A DNA stretch of 64,000 nucleotides, taken from contig NMRA01000073.1 in assembly GCA_002633005.1 (NCBI GenBank), positions 62,001 through 126,000 of the forward strand. The letters run 5' to 3'. This document shows, piece after piece, positions 24,061-35,500 of the stretch. This DNA is from Phoronis australis. Taxonomy: Eukaryota > Phoronida > Phoronidae. The position numbers and the translations under genes are program-made. The notes under the pieces were generated by a model, which worked only from the letters and a program-made list of their open reading frames with translations, ran no database searches and was not told the origin of the DNA. Position 1 is the stretch's first letter. The number at the start of each line of letters is the position of its first letter.

Positions 24061-25272
24061 GTTCATGTAACAAAGTCTATTATTTGTAGACTAGAGCCTC
24101 CAAGAAACCATAGATTTGATGTAAGGTTAACATATTCTTAACAATAATCAATAGCTGATATCAAGAATTGATAAAACTTTCACACAATGGACATCATGAA
24201 AAAACAGATTGTTTTGACTGATGATAAAAATAAACAATTAAAGGGATTCAACACAAATTTAATATAACTTTGAATTTTTTAAAATTATCATATTTTGCAT
24301 TTTGGTTTTTGCCCACTCCAAATCTGCAAGAAAGTCCTCGAATAGGTAAAGTAAAAAGAGGTACTTCGTGGCAAAAATGTGGAATTCAAATGGAATCCTG
24401 GACAGCTGAGATTATTTATGTTGAATACTTTCGTTGCAAGATGTCAGTTTCATTTTAGGCTTTAGATATAATTTCTGCTTACTGATTTACTCGTGTTGGT
24501 GTTGGCAGACATCTTTTTTGAATTGTGAGTTTGATATTTAGCCCTTTTCATTTTGTTAATTAGGCCAAGAAGTCTTGGCTGAGTTTTGGAAAACTGACAT
24601 CAAACATGAAAATGGCATCACATAAGCAAAGTGCCAAATGGCGATCAAAAATTGTCCGGCTTGAGAATAGCAGATTTCGCCAACAAAAAGATTCTGATAC
24701 CCTCAGAATAGCAACATATAACTAAAAAACGACCGACTTCCTATTTGAGAGCTAGGGAGTGAACAAAAGCTATGCTTGAATTTTAACAATGACGTCTATT
24801 CTAAAGTAAAGTATATTTTCAGCAATGAGAGAGAGCTAAAACCTCTCTATTACTACAATGTTCAGTAATACATGCAAGCATAAGTAAAACATCAACAAAA
24901 GCCCATAAATCAAAGAGAATTGTTTAAAGAGAGCAAGTCAGTTATGACATTAGGATTAGCTGGAGCAGGTAGAACACCTGGACCCAATGACATCAACCAC
25001 AACACTGAAAAGCCCATAGGAAGTGCAACACCAAAATCAATTGTTAAATTTCAGGTACTGTTCCTCGCACATTCAAGGCAAAGATGAACAGCTGGGGGGT
25101 TTCCTTAACCACCTGAAAGGCCAGTGAAGCATGAAGTTTTTACCTTTGGTATAGCCACATTCTTGCAGGGCATTTGGTGTACAGCCTCAGTTACACAATG
25201 TAATCAGTGGCCAGTGAAACTGTTAGATCCTAATCATGTACACTTTGGAAATGCATGTGCTGGTAATGGTTG

Positions 25273-25363
25273 GATATAACGTGCTTGAATTTTGAGAACC
25301 AGTTTTCTCCACTGAATAACCGGCATCAAACTGATTCTCAAAATACGAGCACATTATATCCGA
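25273..25363. repeat. Hairpin-forming inverted repeat, arms about 34 bp
   Basis: GGATATAACGTGCTTGAATT..GAGAACCAGTTT pairs with AAACTGATTCTC..CGAGCACATTATATCC, with four mismatches, around a loop of about 23 bases. Either the remnant of a MITE or a hairpin RNA-like structure. Confidence 0.7.
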
Positions 25364-26003
25364 CTATTGCCGCATGTGCCTGGAGACTGCTGGAGTGTCA
25401 CTAGGACATTTTGTAAAAGTTCACTGGTGGATATGAAACAAAGAAACTTTTGTGATATATTCTTTTACATGACCTTGTTTGCAATGGGTTTTCCCCGAGT
25501 ATATTTCTTTCAAATCCTTGTAGTTTCAGGGATATTCCTGACTAGGTTTGAACCTGTGCCTTTTTACAAAAAGTTGTGCCCACCATACTTAGTGGTTGGT
25601 AACATATGAAATAGAAACCTCCAAGGGCAATCGAAATAACAACAGATTCATGTTTATGTTGCATTTTTATTTGAAATTTCCAAACAAAAAGGCGATCAGA
25701 CAAAGACTTCAGACAGACTGTTCAGCTGTGGCGGAATAAGAACAGTCATTTTACGTATATGTAAAATCTGACATGCCAAACCAAAAAGCAGGCAATCTGG
25801 CTGTATATGCGTTTTTAAAGATGTGCAGTGCTACAATGTACAAGCACCTTTTATTTGTTATGCACTAATGGAGCAAAGGCATGGTCCAGGAAAATCCCCG
25901 AAGTTTTATAAATACACAGAAAAAAATCATTTTTCAGTTGAAAGAGAATGGCTCAATTTTAATTAGATTGAACTCAAGATGCTAATGAACCTGTATGCTT
26001 TAA

Positions 26004-26176
26004 CAGCGGCAGATTTAGAGGGGGGCCAAGGGGGCCATGGCCCCCATAAAATTCCCCCAGATTAGCAGTTCGGCCATGGCCCCGTAAAATTCCCCCAGAT
26101 TAGCAGTTCGGGGGCAAAATCCTGGCTAATACTCTGGCCTGCCCCTCCAACTCAAAATCCTGGATCCGCCCCTGTT
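26004..26176. mobile_element. Probable MITE ending GGATCCGCCCCTG
   Basis: The left end AACAGCGGCAGATTTAGAGG and the right end CCTGGATCCGCCCCTGTTT are imperfect inverted repeats; the termini resemble the CAGGGGCGGATCCAG ends seen in many animal non-autonomous DNA transposons. Inside, GGCCATGGCCCC..AAAATTCCCCCAGATTAGCAG is duplicated in tandem (about 26035-26110). Confidence 0.6.
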
Positions 26177-27603
26177 TAAAACATGCAAATTGGTCTAGTC
26201 ACAAACAAGAATCCTAGTATATATTCATCAATGTTAAATTAGAAACCTTGGTATTACAGACTATCAGAGCCAGCACACGACAATACCTTGGGGGTTTCAG
26301 TGCACAACAACCTGTGAATGAGGCATTTGCTCTGTCTCTCTCTGAGGAATGCTAGAGATTTCACACATTGAAGTTTATTTACTTTGGAGTACTGAGGTCA
26401 AGGACTGGGAATTCTCCAAAGCCATATGCTAATTAAGACAGAAAAAGAATATTTTGTACTTGAGAGGAAAAGCATTTTTCATCAGTTTCCAACACAAAAA
26501 GAACAAAAATTGTAAAAAGGATTAAAAAAACACAAAGAAGTAAGAAACTAATATGTTAAAAAATTCAAGACTCTTATCAATTAGTCTTAATGGAATTCAC
26601 AGAAATTAAAAAAAGAGTTCAGAACTCAAAAACAATGGTAAGCTTTCAACACTTAAAAGTTTCAATCTTTGTACAAATAAATGGAATCAAGGTGGGAAGC
26701 TGAGATTCCAATCTGTCCGATTGGTATGCATGATCTTAAGGTCAAGAGGGGTTTACACACACCCACTAAAAGAAATATGGGTGAAATAAAACTGTGCACT
26801 TTTAGTTTATTTTCAGTGCTGTCACATGACACTATTATGACATCAAAACAGACTTGAGCATCAGATTTTGACCATAACATGAAGCAATACAGATTTGACA
26901 AAATCCATTATCAGCTGCAGACCATCTTTCTCCTACAGTTTCCAGAATTTCAATGTGTTGAAACAGACTGTCTGATGACATTTTTTAAACAAGTCACATA
27001 TTTCTGGCCCTTTCATACTAATGTTGACGAGGCGTCCATGTTTTGGGGAGTTGCGGTCAGTATAAGAATGGTTATCTTTGGTCTTGAATCGATATTTACA
27101 GGGCCAGATAACTTTGCAATAAACAGGTGAATTACAGTGGAGCGTCAACACTGTAGCATAGTGTAATCGGTCAACTTCAGTGTCATCAAAATTATCACCA
27201 GGGGACACTGCTATCGTCCATAAAGGGCAGTGTCGCTACTGATATTAGCAAATATTTTTGCTCAAATAATCACTAGTTGAATTTGAAACAGGTTTGATGT
27301 CAATTACCTCAAATGTTCTAAACTTGTAACATTAAAAAAGTGCTAGGGACAAAAAACCCGTCATTTCTCAGTCTACCTAAAATGTTACCTCATGCATCAG
27401 TGCTACCTTGTGATCTTCGATGCCTTTACCTCCCGAAGCTGGTATGAAGAATTTAACTAACTTTACAGTTAACACAACACTCCGCTCATACCATATTTAA
27501 GTTAGTATGAAGGGCCAATCAAAAAGCAGAAAATCTTTCATCTTCCACATCAATAAAATTAAGATTTGTAGTTATAGCTAGCATACTTGGCAACTGTCTC
27601 ACT

Positions 27604-27662
27604 TTTGAAGGGACTGTCCCCCTATTTGAGGGACTGTCCCCCTATTTGAGGAGTTGTCCCAC
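27604..27662. repeat. 22-bp tandem repeat, about 2.5 copies
   Basis: GAGGGACTGTCCCCCTATTT recurs; the last partial copy reads GAGGAGTTGTCCC. Each unit contains the short inverted repeat GGGACTGTCCC. Confidence 0.85.
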
Positions 27663-30600
27663 ACCTCGCCATAACATCAAATGTCTTTCTTTTTAACCAC
27701 TGACACAGAGAAATTGTCTTTTGTGTTTCTGTATACTTCTCCAAACCATGTGCATGCGAGTTTGCAATTTTACATGCACAACCAAAAAATGATGTTGGGG
27801 TGTTTTTAGGTGTTGAAGCAGAAATTTGCCTCATGCAGTATAGCATAGCTAAATTGAGATGTCCTGTCTTCATTTTCGAATGTTGGCAACTACATATCAA
27901 AGAATTTCAAAATTAAAGTTTTTTCAAATTCATGAAGGCTCGAGACTGCTGACAGTGAGATAATTTGAGAGGATGTTCCATGGCTCCTTGTATAGATATT
28001 AGCCTTAGTGACTTACATGGTGGAAATTGGCAACATTTTTAGGGTCAATTAATTGGAAACCCTTTACAATTCGAGGCTCAATTTTGATTAGATTTTGAGC
28101 AACAGTTTTGGCAAGGCTGTTCGCTATGGCTATGACGAATGAAAGGGGTTCAGTGTTAGTCCAACTGGCAAGAGATGACTTTGCCCTTTGCTACCAGACA
28201 AAAATTTGGATGTGGATGAGGTGATTTTGCCCAGTTTATCAAAGTTTAAATTTAATGATATGCGAAGATTTACATGTAGCTGTGGAGAAATCACTTCATT
28301 GATGTGAATTTTCACAATTTTAGCAAGACTGGAATCCATTTTACTGTCTAGAAAGTGATTTCTACTTGATGTTTTTCCTCAGCGATGATGTTGACGACAA
28401 GTAGTCAAATCGTTACAACACTTAAAGTAGCCGTATACTTTTGCATCGAATTGATCTAGAAATTAACAGAATTCCCAAAATCGCCAGTATGAAAAGTCCA
28501 ATATTGGATGGAGTGTGTACAACATGGGTTCTATAGTGACTTCTCACTGATATATATTGAAGTTACATAACAAAACATATACTTACAACTGCAAACATAT
28601 TAATATGTCCACAAAACATAGGTATCACAGTGATACATCCCCAGTCAACACCAAGGAGCACATAACTGTGGTTTCTGGACACAAACTGTGTGGTGATTCA
28701 TTATTCAATATTGGGTGTCAACTATATAGTTTTTCTTTGTTGAACCTTTTTACATTACTTACGCACGAGAACAATAGGTGAACTTGGGTGGAAGCTTAAA
28801 ATACAAGTTTTCAAAATCCGTCACAAGCACAAATGAATGTAGCTGAACAATAAGAATAATTATCAACAATGAAATATATGTGAGGGTTACTGGGTACTAT
28901 CAGGCACCAGCATACAACAGTGGTTGATTAAGTAAAAGGGGCATGATGGCATTTATGGTACAGAACATTCTCAATAAAGACCAAGGCACCTAGACATCCA
29001 TGCCTGTGCACAAAGTTATCTACTCATGCAAGCTATTCCACCTTCATGGATGCATATTTCCCTTCAGTCGTATTTTTTGCATCTCATTGATAGTCAACTA
29101 CAATACATTATCACGCAATCTTTCCACATTAAAACATCAGAAAGAGTAGTTAAACTAATAGGGTATGATTATCACTATGTTTAAATTGAAAGCCTAAAAA
29201 TTCTGGGTGATGTTTACAAAACTACCGATTAGGGCTCATGACTTGAGACCTGCACCTAACGTCAAGTGCAATTCCGAAACGGACACAGTGCAAATGCTGT
29301 TTGTTTGTAACTGGTAAGCATGTTATGCCAGTGTTCCGTGCTTAGCAAGTCAAACGTGTGACCTGGCGAAATTCCCAGGCAAACAAGGAAAAGATGTACG
29401 GTGAGTGGGGGGAGGGGGGGGGTTCGGGCTCTTGGAAATGACACATAGAAACGACAAACTCGGCAAATGTTCCCCAAGTTTTTGTTTTGGTCGGTCGAAC
29501 CCCAAAACTTAGAGTCTGGCACACACCAAGTTGTCCTAGAGTCCATTACTACAACCTTGTTCAGGCTCACATTCTATATGGTAGATGCAGACAATTCAAA
29601 CATTTTTCCTGAGCATGACTCATAAATGGACCCTTCAGATTTTGCCGAACGATTCCAATTACTGCCTGTTTACTACTTATATTATTTTGAGTACATAATC
29701 TGATGTGTGTGTGGCGACCTGGATTTTTACCATGTTAAATAACAAAATCTGAGGTCACATTGGTCACCAGCAGGTTGCCAAATCAAGCTCTGTATATTGG
29801 GAACTGAAATTCTTTGAGGTAAAATTCACAGTCCTAAACCTTTTAAATCCCGACTATTAAATTTGGAGTGACAGCATTAACTGAACATAGAACCTTGAAG
29901 GTATTTTTTTCTAAAATTACTAAAAGACAGCAGTAAATAGAAAGATGCTGGTATTAATCCAGATCAAAGTACATGCAGTCCTTGAACAATCATAGAATCA
30001 GAAAAACTGTGTTGAGGGGCACTAAGTGTTTATTACATTGACAATTTGTCCCACAAATCTTGTTAATTATTGAAATGATGACCATGCAATGGCCATTTAT
30101 TGTTCACAAATGACTGGCTATTCCCATCAAGAGCAACCCTACTGTCATGTGACTAAAATAACAGGGCTCCAGCCTCCAGTGTGACAACTGACTGAGTGGT
30201 ACACTTGTACTTGTATCAAAATTTCACCGTAATAAAGTGATATAGTCACTGAAAAACACCACTTACTAATGACTGAACTTCTTGCTCCTCTTAAACCACA
30301 CAAAAAAGTTGAATGTATCAGACAAGCAGATACTGAGAGTGAAAGTTGGAGGCAAGCCATGCGACACTTGGAACTTTGCCATTGCCTCAGAGTACTTTTT
30401 ACGAACTATTCAAAAGCTTTCAAAATGAAAATTAAAAAATACTATTGTCGACCCCTGTGTTTTATGATGGGCCTGATCACTTAGAGAATGATAACATCAA
30501 TAGCCGGAGGCCATTTATGGCAGATTTTGAGGTACACAAACTGGTTGACCAATCTTGACCGGTGAGGGAGTGAATGTAGGATTCTTTTCATGCTGGCAGC

Positions 30601-31634
30601 AAAGTCAGCATGATCCATTCAAAAGCCTGACAACATGTTAGTTTTGACACATTGTAAAATTATGTAAGAGGATATGGCAGCATTTTCAGAGTGGTTGTAA
30701 ATTTCCCAGGAAATATCATTTTGACCAATAAAGTTTGAAATCATTGCGCTCTGCTCTGCATACCATGTAACGTATTTTGACGGCATGTGGAATAAAGAAG
30801 GCTGAATAATCAGTAAGTTGTTTTTAATTATTTAATGTTCATACGTTAACCTTGTTCTGAATATTTGATACGATATTTGAGAACAGGAACTGGTTCATTA
30901 TAGTAATCCTTTTTGGTCTTTGTTTTCAGTCAGCAACTCCCATACATGTACTGATCAGAAGTTAATGTTAAAAAGTTCAAATAAAAATTATAAAGAAAGT
31001 GTGCATTGCAATTTTGCAACTCTAAAACAATCATGTTTGAAGTTTGCAACACATGCTGTTTGCTTTACTATTTATTCATAAATGGTTTAGCCAGTCATTT
31101 CTTATTAATTTTGAAAGGCTGTTTGGGTGAAAACACAAGCAAAATTAATGACTTGAATTGAATAGAATACGAAAAAAATGGTAATGCATTATATTCAAAA
31201 ATAAGCCTGTAGCCCTATATTTGGCAGCATTGCAAAATTGTTTAAGTGTCACCTGAACATACCCACTCCATCAGTAACTAGTGACTGTGACAATCCTATG
31301 AAATTCAATGTAGATTTGCTTTGGTCACATAACTGTTTCTAACTTGAACCAAGCAGTGTAGAGAAGGGATAGTTGTAATTTGTGCTAGCTCTAACCAACA
31401 ACAATATAGGGAAACATGCAAATGCGTATTCTAAAATGTGTTGACACATTTTGTTTTGCTTTTGCCAGGAGACATGATGTCAGTTGTTCGTGCTGAGAAA
31501 GAGTTCAAATAACCAACGGCCTCCTAAGGTGTCCCTCTATGTACATAGCAACATACTTTGATGGCTTAATCAGTGTGGGATGTCCACCGTCTCTACTGCT
31601 GCTGCCATTGGGCCAGGTTAGACAGTGACCACCG

Positions 31635-32179
31635 GTCTCTAGCTGGCTCAGTAGAGACGGTGTAGCTCCTATAGGTGCTCCATACGCCGAAAGCTTTTCA
31701 GGCAATTATGCCTCACAGTACACACCGACTGAAACATTAATGTCACATTGTAATAAATACAGTATATGCATAGTGGGAGAACTTAGAAGCCCGTCGATGT
31801 CTTTGATTCCTTCCAACTCGCACAAATACTTTTTCTTCGAGCAGTCCCTCGTCCAGTTGGTAATTGGCCATTTTTACACTGCACAGGCCAGAGGATATGA
31901 CATCATACCACCTGCCGCACGCGGTGTTAAAAATGGTCAGTTACCAATTTTGGGAACTGAATGAAGGACTGCTCAAAGAAAAAGATAACGGGAGTATTTG
32001 ATCGAGTTGGAAGGAATTAAAGACATAGACAGTCTCCTAAGGTGTCCCTGTACGCGCATAAGGTCTTTATAATGTGACTTTGATGTTTTAGTGGGTGTGA
32101 GGAATAATTGCCCGAAAAGCTTCCGGCGTATGAAGCACCTATAGGAGCTACACCGTCTCTACTGAGCCAGCTAGAGACA
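31635..32179. mobile_element. Large fold-back element, 545 bp, close upstream of FRG1
   Basis: The two halves pair over most of their length: GTCTCTAGCTGGCTCAGTAG, then AGCTCCTATAGGTGCT and AAGCTTTTC on the left are matched in reverse on the right; nearer the centre TGTCTTTGATTCCTTCCAAC pairs with GTTGGAAGGAATTAAAGACA, and GGTAATTGGCCATTTTT with AAAAATGGTCAGTTACC. The centre is at about 31907. A direct repeat of CTCCTAAGGTGTCCCT (31521 and about 32035) shows further rearrangement. No protein coding. Confidence 0.85.
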
Positions 32180-32450
32180 GTACTATTAGTAACTGTCTAG
32201 GGACAGTTGACAGTTGTGAGTTGAGACGGGGATGCCAAAAGAAGACTTGAAAGTTCAGGAAATGAAGATGACCGACTACAACCAACCGCACATGACAATG
32301 CTAGACTAATCGTTTCGTCTGTCAGTGCAACACGTACATATTTAACGCATACCTCTTTATGATCCTTTGTTTGTTAACAGGTAAAAACAGCTGCCAATCA
32401 CATTTTTCTCTGGGAGACCGATTTGTTTATTTCTCGCCAGTCACTTCCAT

Positions 32451-32458
32451 TCTCGCGA
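32451..32458. promoter_or_regulatory. TCTCGCGA palindromic core-promoter motif upstream of FRG1
   Basis: The octamer TCTCGCGA is known from CpG-type housekeeping promoters in animals. Here it lies 119 bp upstream of the FRG1 ATG, after a CACTTCCATT string and before a short G/C-rich stretch. Motif seen; role inferred. Confidence 0.45.
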
Positions 32459-32576
32459 TAACTGTCATGGCTGCTCCCAGGGAATAAGATTTTCAATCGG
32501 ATTCACAGTTAGAACCTTTTACCAATTTCCATCTCCATTAAATGTTAGAAGTGTCAAGTTACAGTAGGCCTACAAT

Positions 32577-35500
32577 ATGTCTGACTCCTACTCATTCGTC
32601 AAAAGTGGTAAATTGAAGTTGAAGGGCTCTAAGAGTAAAAGGTATAGCTTATAGGTGGTCTGTCGACTGTCGTCTTGTCTGAGTGAGGCCATGTTTGTCA
32701 TTTCGACTTTTGTCAGTTGTGTATTTGTAGCCTTCAGTTCAGGGTCGAGTTTAATAACGCTCAGTAGAAAAACAAGATCTCGCTTAATTCTGCAAGATAT
32801 CACTGTGCATTTTTCAATGAGGGCATCTGATTTTGGCCAGATTTTTCTTGCCGCAAGGCGAAAAACATCTATTGAACTCTACCCAGGCTTACCATTTCTG
32901 TATAGCCAGGTAACTAGCTGTAAAGACTAATGTCAAATACAGCTAAAAACTGCTGTGTGTTAACCTCACACCATGTGGGTTGTTCTGCGTTTTGTCTTGT
33001 TATGTAACTTATATCAACAAGTTAGCTAATGTCTGGGTTAGTAGGCAATTAATCGTCCTGAATACCGGCGAAGGTATACAGGAGCAATAGTACATCCCCA
33101 TAAAAAATTACTAATTTCAAAACACAGCTAATCAAATTGAATTAAGCATGCATATATGCACATGGAGTTATAATTAACATATACCATGACTCTGGATACA
33201 ATTTAATCAACATATCTTGAACATAGCCATGAAAATCTTGTGCGGTTCGCTCAAGTTTCTGTCACCGAGTGCCATTTTGAAGAAGTTACGTGAAATCACA
33301 CCTGTAGACATACAAAAATCCAAGGAACAAAAATCTTACTAATTTCTCCTGATATTTTGGAAGTGTCACGCGCCAGGTCACGCGCTTCACTTAGTCTCGC
33401 GCTAGTCTTTGCCTAACTCACGCGACTCAGTTGAAATACTTTGTGGTTATCGCGTGCACAGTGAAAACGTTAACAATGACCAAAAAAGTTGGACTTCTTT
33501 GCCAAAGTCACCTTAATTCTCATAGATATGCTTTATCGAATATATTTATAGAAGCAGAACGGATCATTGAGGAAAGAAAGTGGTTATTCAAGTGATAGTT
33601 TTTGGTGTAGAATGTATTTTTGACGTGGTGAAAACTCTTAATCTGTGAGAGGATTTCGCCTACTGCCTGTTTAAAATCACGGGACGAAATTAGTACAAAA
33701 AGCAATGGGAAGTATTGTAGACCGTAACCAGCTAACGGACCAACCAACCGAGGGGCTATGTGTTGCTTACTGGCTTAAGTACAATTCATGCAAAATCAGG
33801 ATATTTAGCGACACTCACCTAAGTGACACTCACCTTGCCCATTGCAGCTGTTTAAGTAAATCAATCTGACAAACGTCATTTTCTTGCACAATTGTCTGGC
33901 CTTTGCCACAAAGGCACAAAGAAAAGACTTGAAAACAATATGCTCATGACCCGTGCATGCACCAAGTGCTAACTTTTTCTTTCGGGAGGTGATGACAGCT
34001 TTGAAAAGAAATGTTTGCTCAGAAATTTTGTGTTCAAGTTTGGGTTTAGAGAGGTCCCCCTCTATTCATTTGTGTTTGACCTCAAGCATATTGAAAGTAA
34101 TTTAGGTCCTTTATCAATTTTCTTGGCAGATAAAGTAACGAATCAGAAAAAATCTTGACAGCTGGCGTTTCTGTTTAAAACACCTGTGTGGCCTCCAAAG
34201 GTATCCCACTCTGCTTGAAAGATACTTATTACCTGATTTTGGTAGTTCAGCCGTCGTGGAGGAAAATTCTCAGGCGTACATGAAATAATTAGGATGTGCC
34301 ACTGCCTATTTTGTCGTAGTTGCCTTCCTATCAAAATGATAAAGTGGGACATCTGCCTCCAGGTTACTGCAAGAGCAAGGCATGCATCTGCTAAACCCAG
34401 CGTTGTAGTGACCAGGTTTTTTCTCTTTGGTTATGCTTGTGTGTAATAACACAGAAACTTCTTGCTATGCATGAACTCAAAGTCGTGTGAATATGTTAAT
34501 GTTATTGTGTAGGCCATTCTGATGCTGTGACAACTTAGAGCACCACAAAGCATGACTGTCCTGCTAAAAGCAGAACAGTTGTCAACAATGGTGTGGTACT
34601 TAATGTAGTGTGTTGATGGGCTAGTGCCTGTAGGTTACCCTGCCTAACACGTGACCATGACAAGACCAGTTTACTTAATGTTTTCCATAGGAAATATATT
34701 TACTTCAGTTAAAACCTTACCAATTTGATGTAAAAATAAGTCACTGCAATAATTATTTTACTGGTAAATAATCAATGACTTACTCATATGAAAATTGTTC
34801 ACAGTCGCATCTTTGAGTGAAGAGAACAGTAATGCCTGCATTAGAGTAGTAACTTATTTTGTAGGCAAAACTTGTAGTGACTCTGGCTTAATTTAGTCAC
34901 TAAGTTTAACCCATGGCCACATTCACAAAAACCCTGCATAAAGTGTTAGTTTCTACCCTATTTTCTATTTTTTGGCTACATCACTCTGTCATACACCATT
35001 CAATGAATAACATGAGGTTATAGTTGTACGTCACTGAGTCGTACAAAATCACTAGAATAACATGAAGTTATAGTGATCGTACGCTACTGTGTCATACACC
35101 ATCACGGCAATAACGTGAGGATTATAGTTGAATAATATTATATTTCAGTCACAAGAAACATAAAAAGAGCAAGAAGAGAAAACATGAAGAAGACACAGAT
35201 TGTGGATCACATATTGATGCTTCAGATACCAAGAAACATGGTAACCTACTTTCTCTAACAGTGACATTGGAAACATTAAACACACGGATTCCAGGTTATC
35301 TGATAATATTATTCCATACTTTCAAAAGACCTGTTCAGCTGAAGCACAGTCAAACATTTAGTCAAATAGTACATAACTTCATTTTCCTGACAGGTTCTGA
35401 GGTACACTCTTCATTCTCAAAAGTACAAGAACCAACGTGATGTAAAGGTCAAGGTTACAAGTAAAAAGCCATGCTGGTGAAAGGCAGGATAGGTTGTTAG

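Larger units (their letters stand above)
17099..32450. other. Long non-coding interval between the divergent BTBD17-like and FRG1 genes
   Basis: Open frames are all under about 165 codons and none resembles a known protein. The interval holds the MITEs and fold-back elements listed separately, a CCAAT-rich spot at 24021-24060, G- and C-rich runs and many AT-rich stretches. The 5' UTR exon and promoter of the BTBD17-like gene should lie in it but cannot be placed. Confidence 0.6.
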
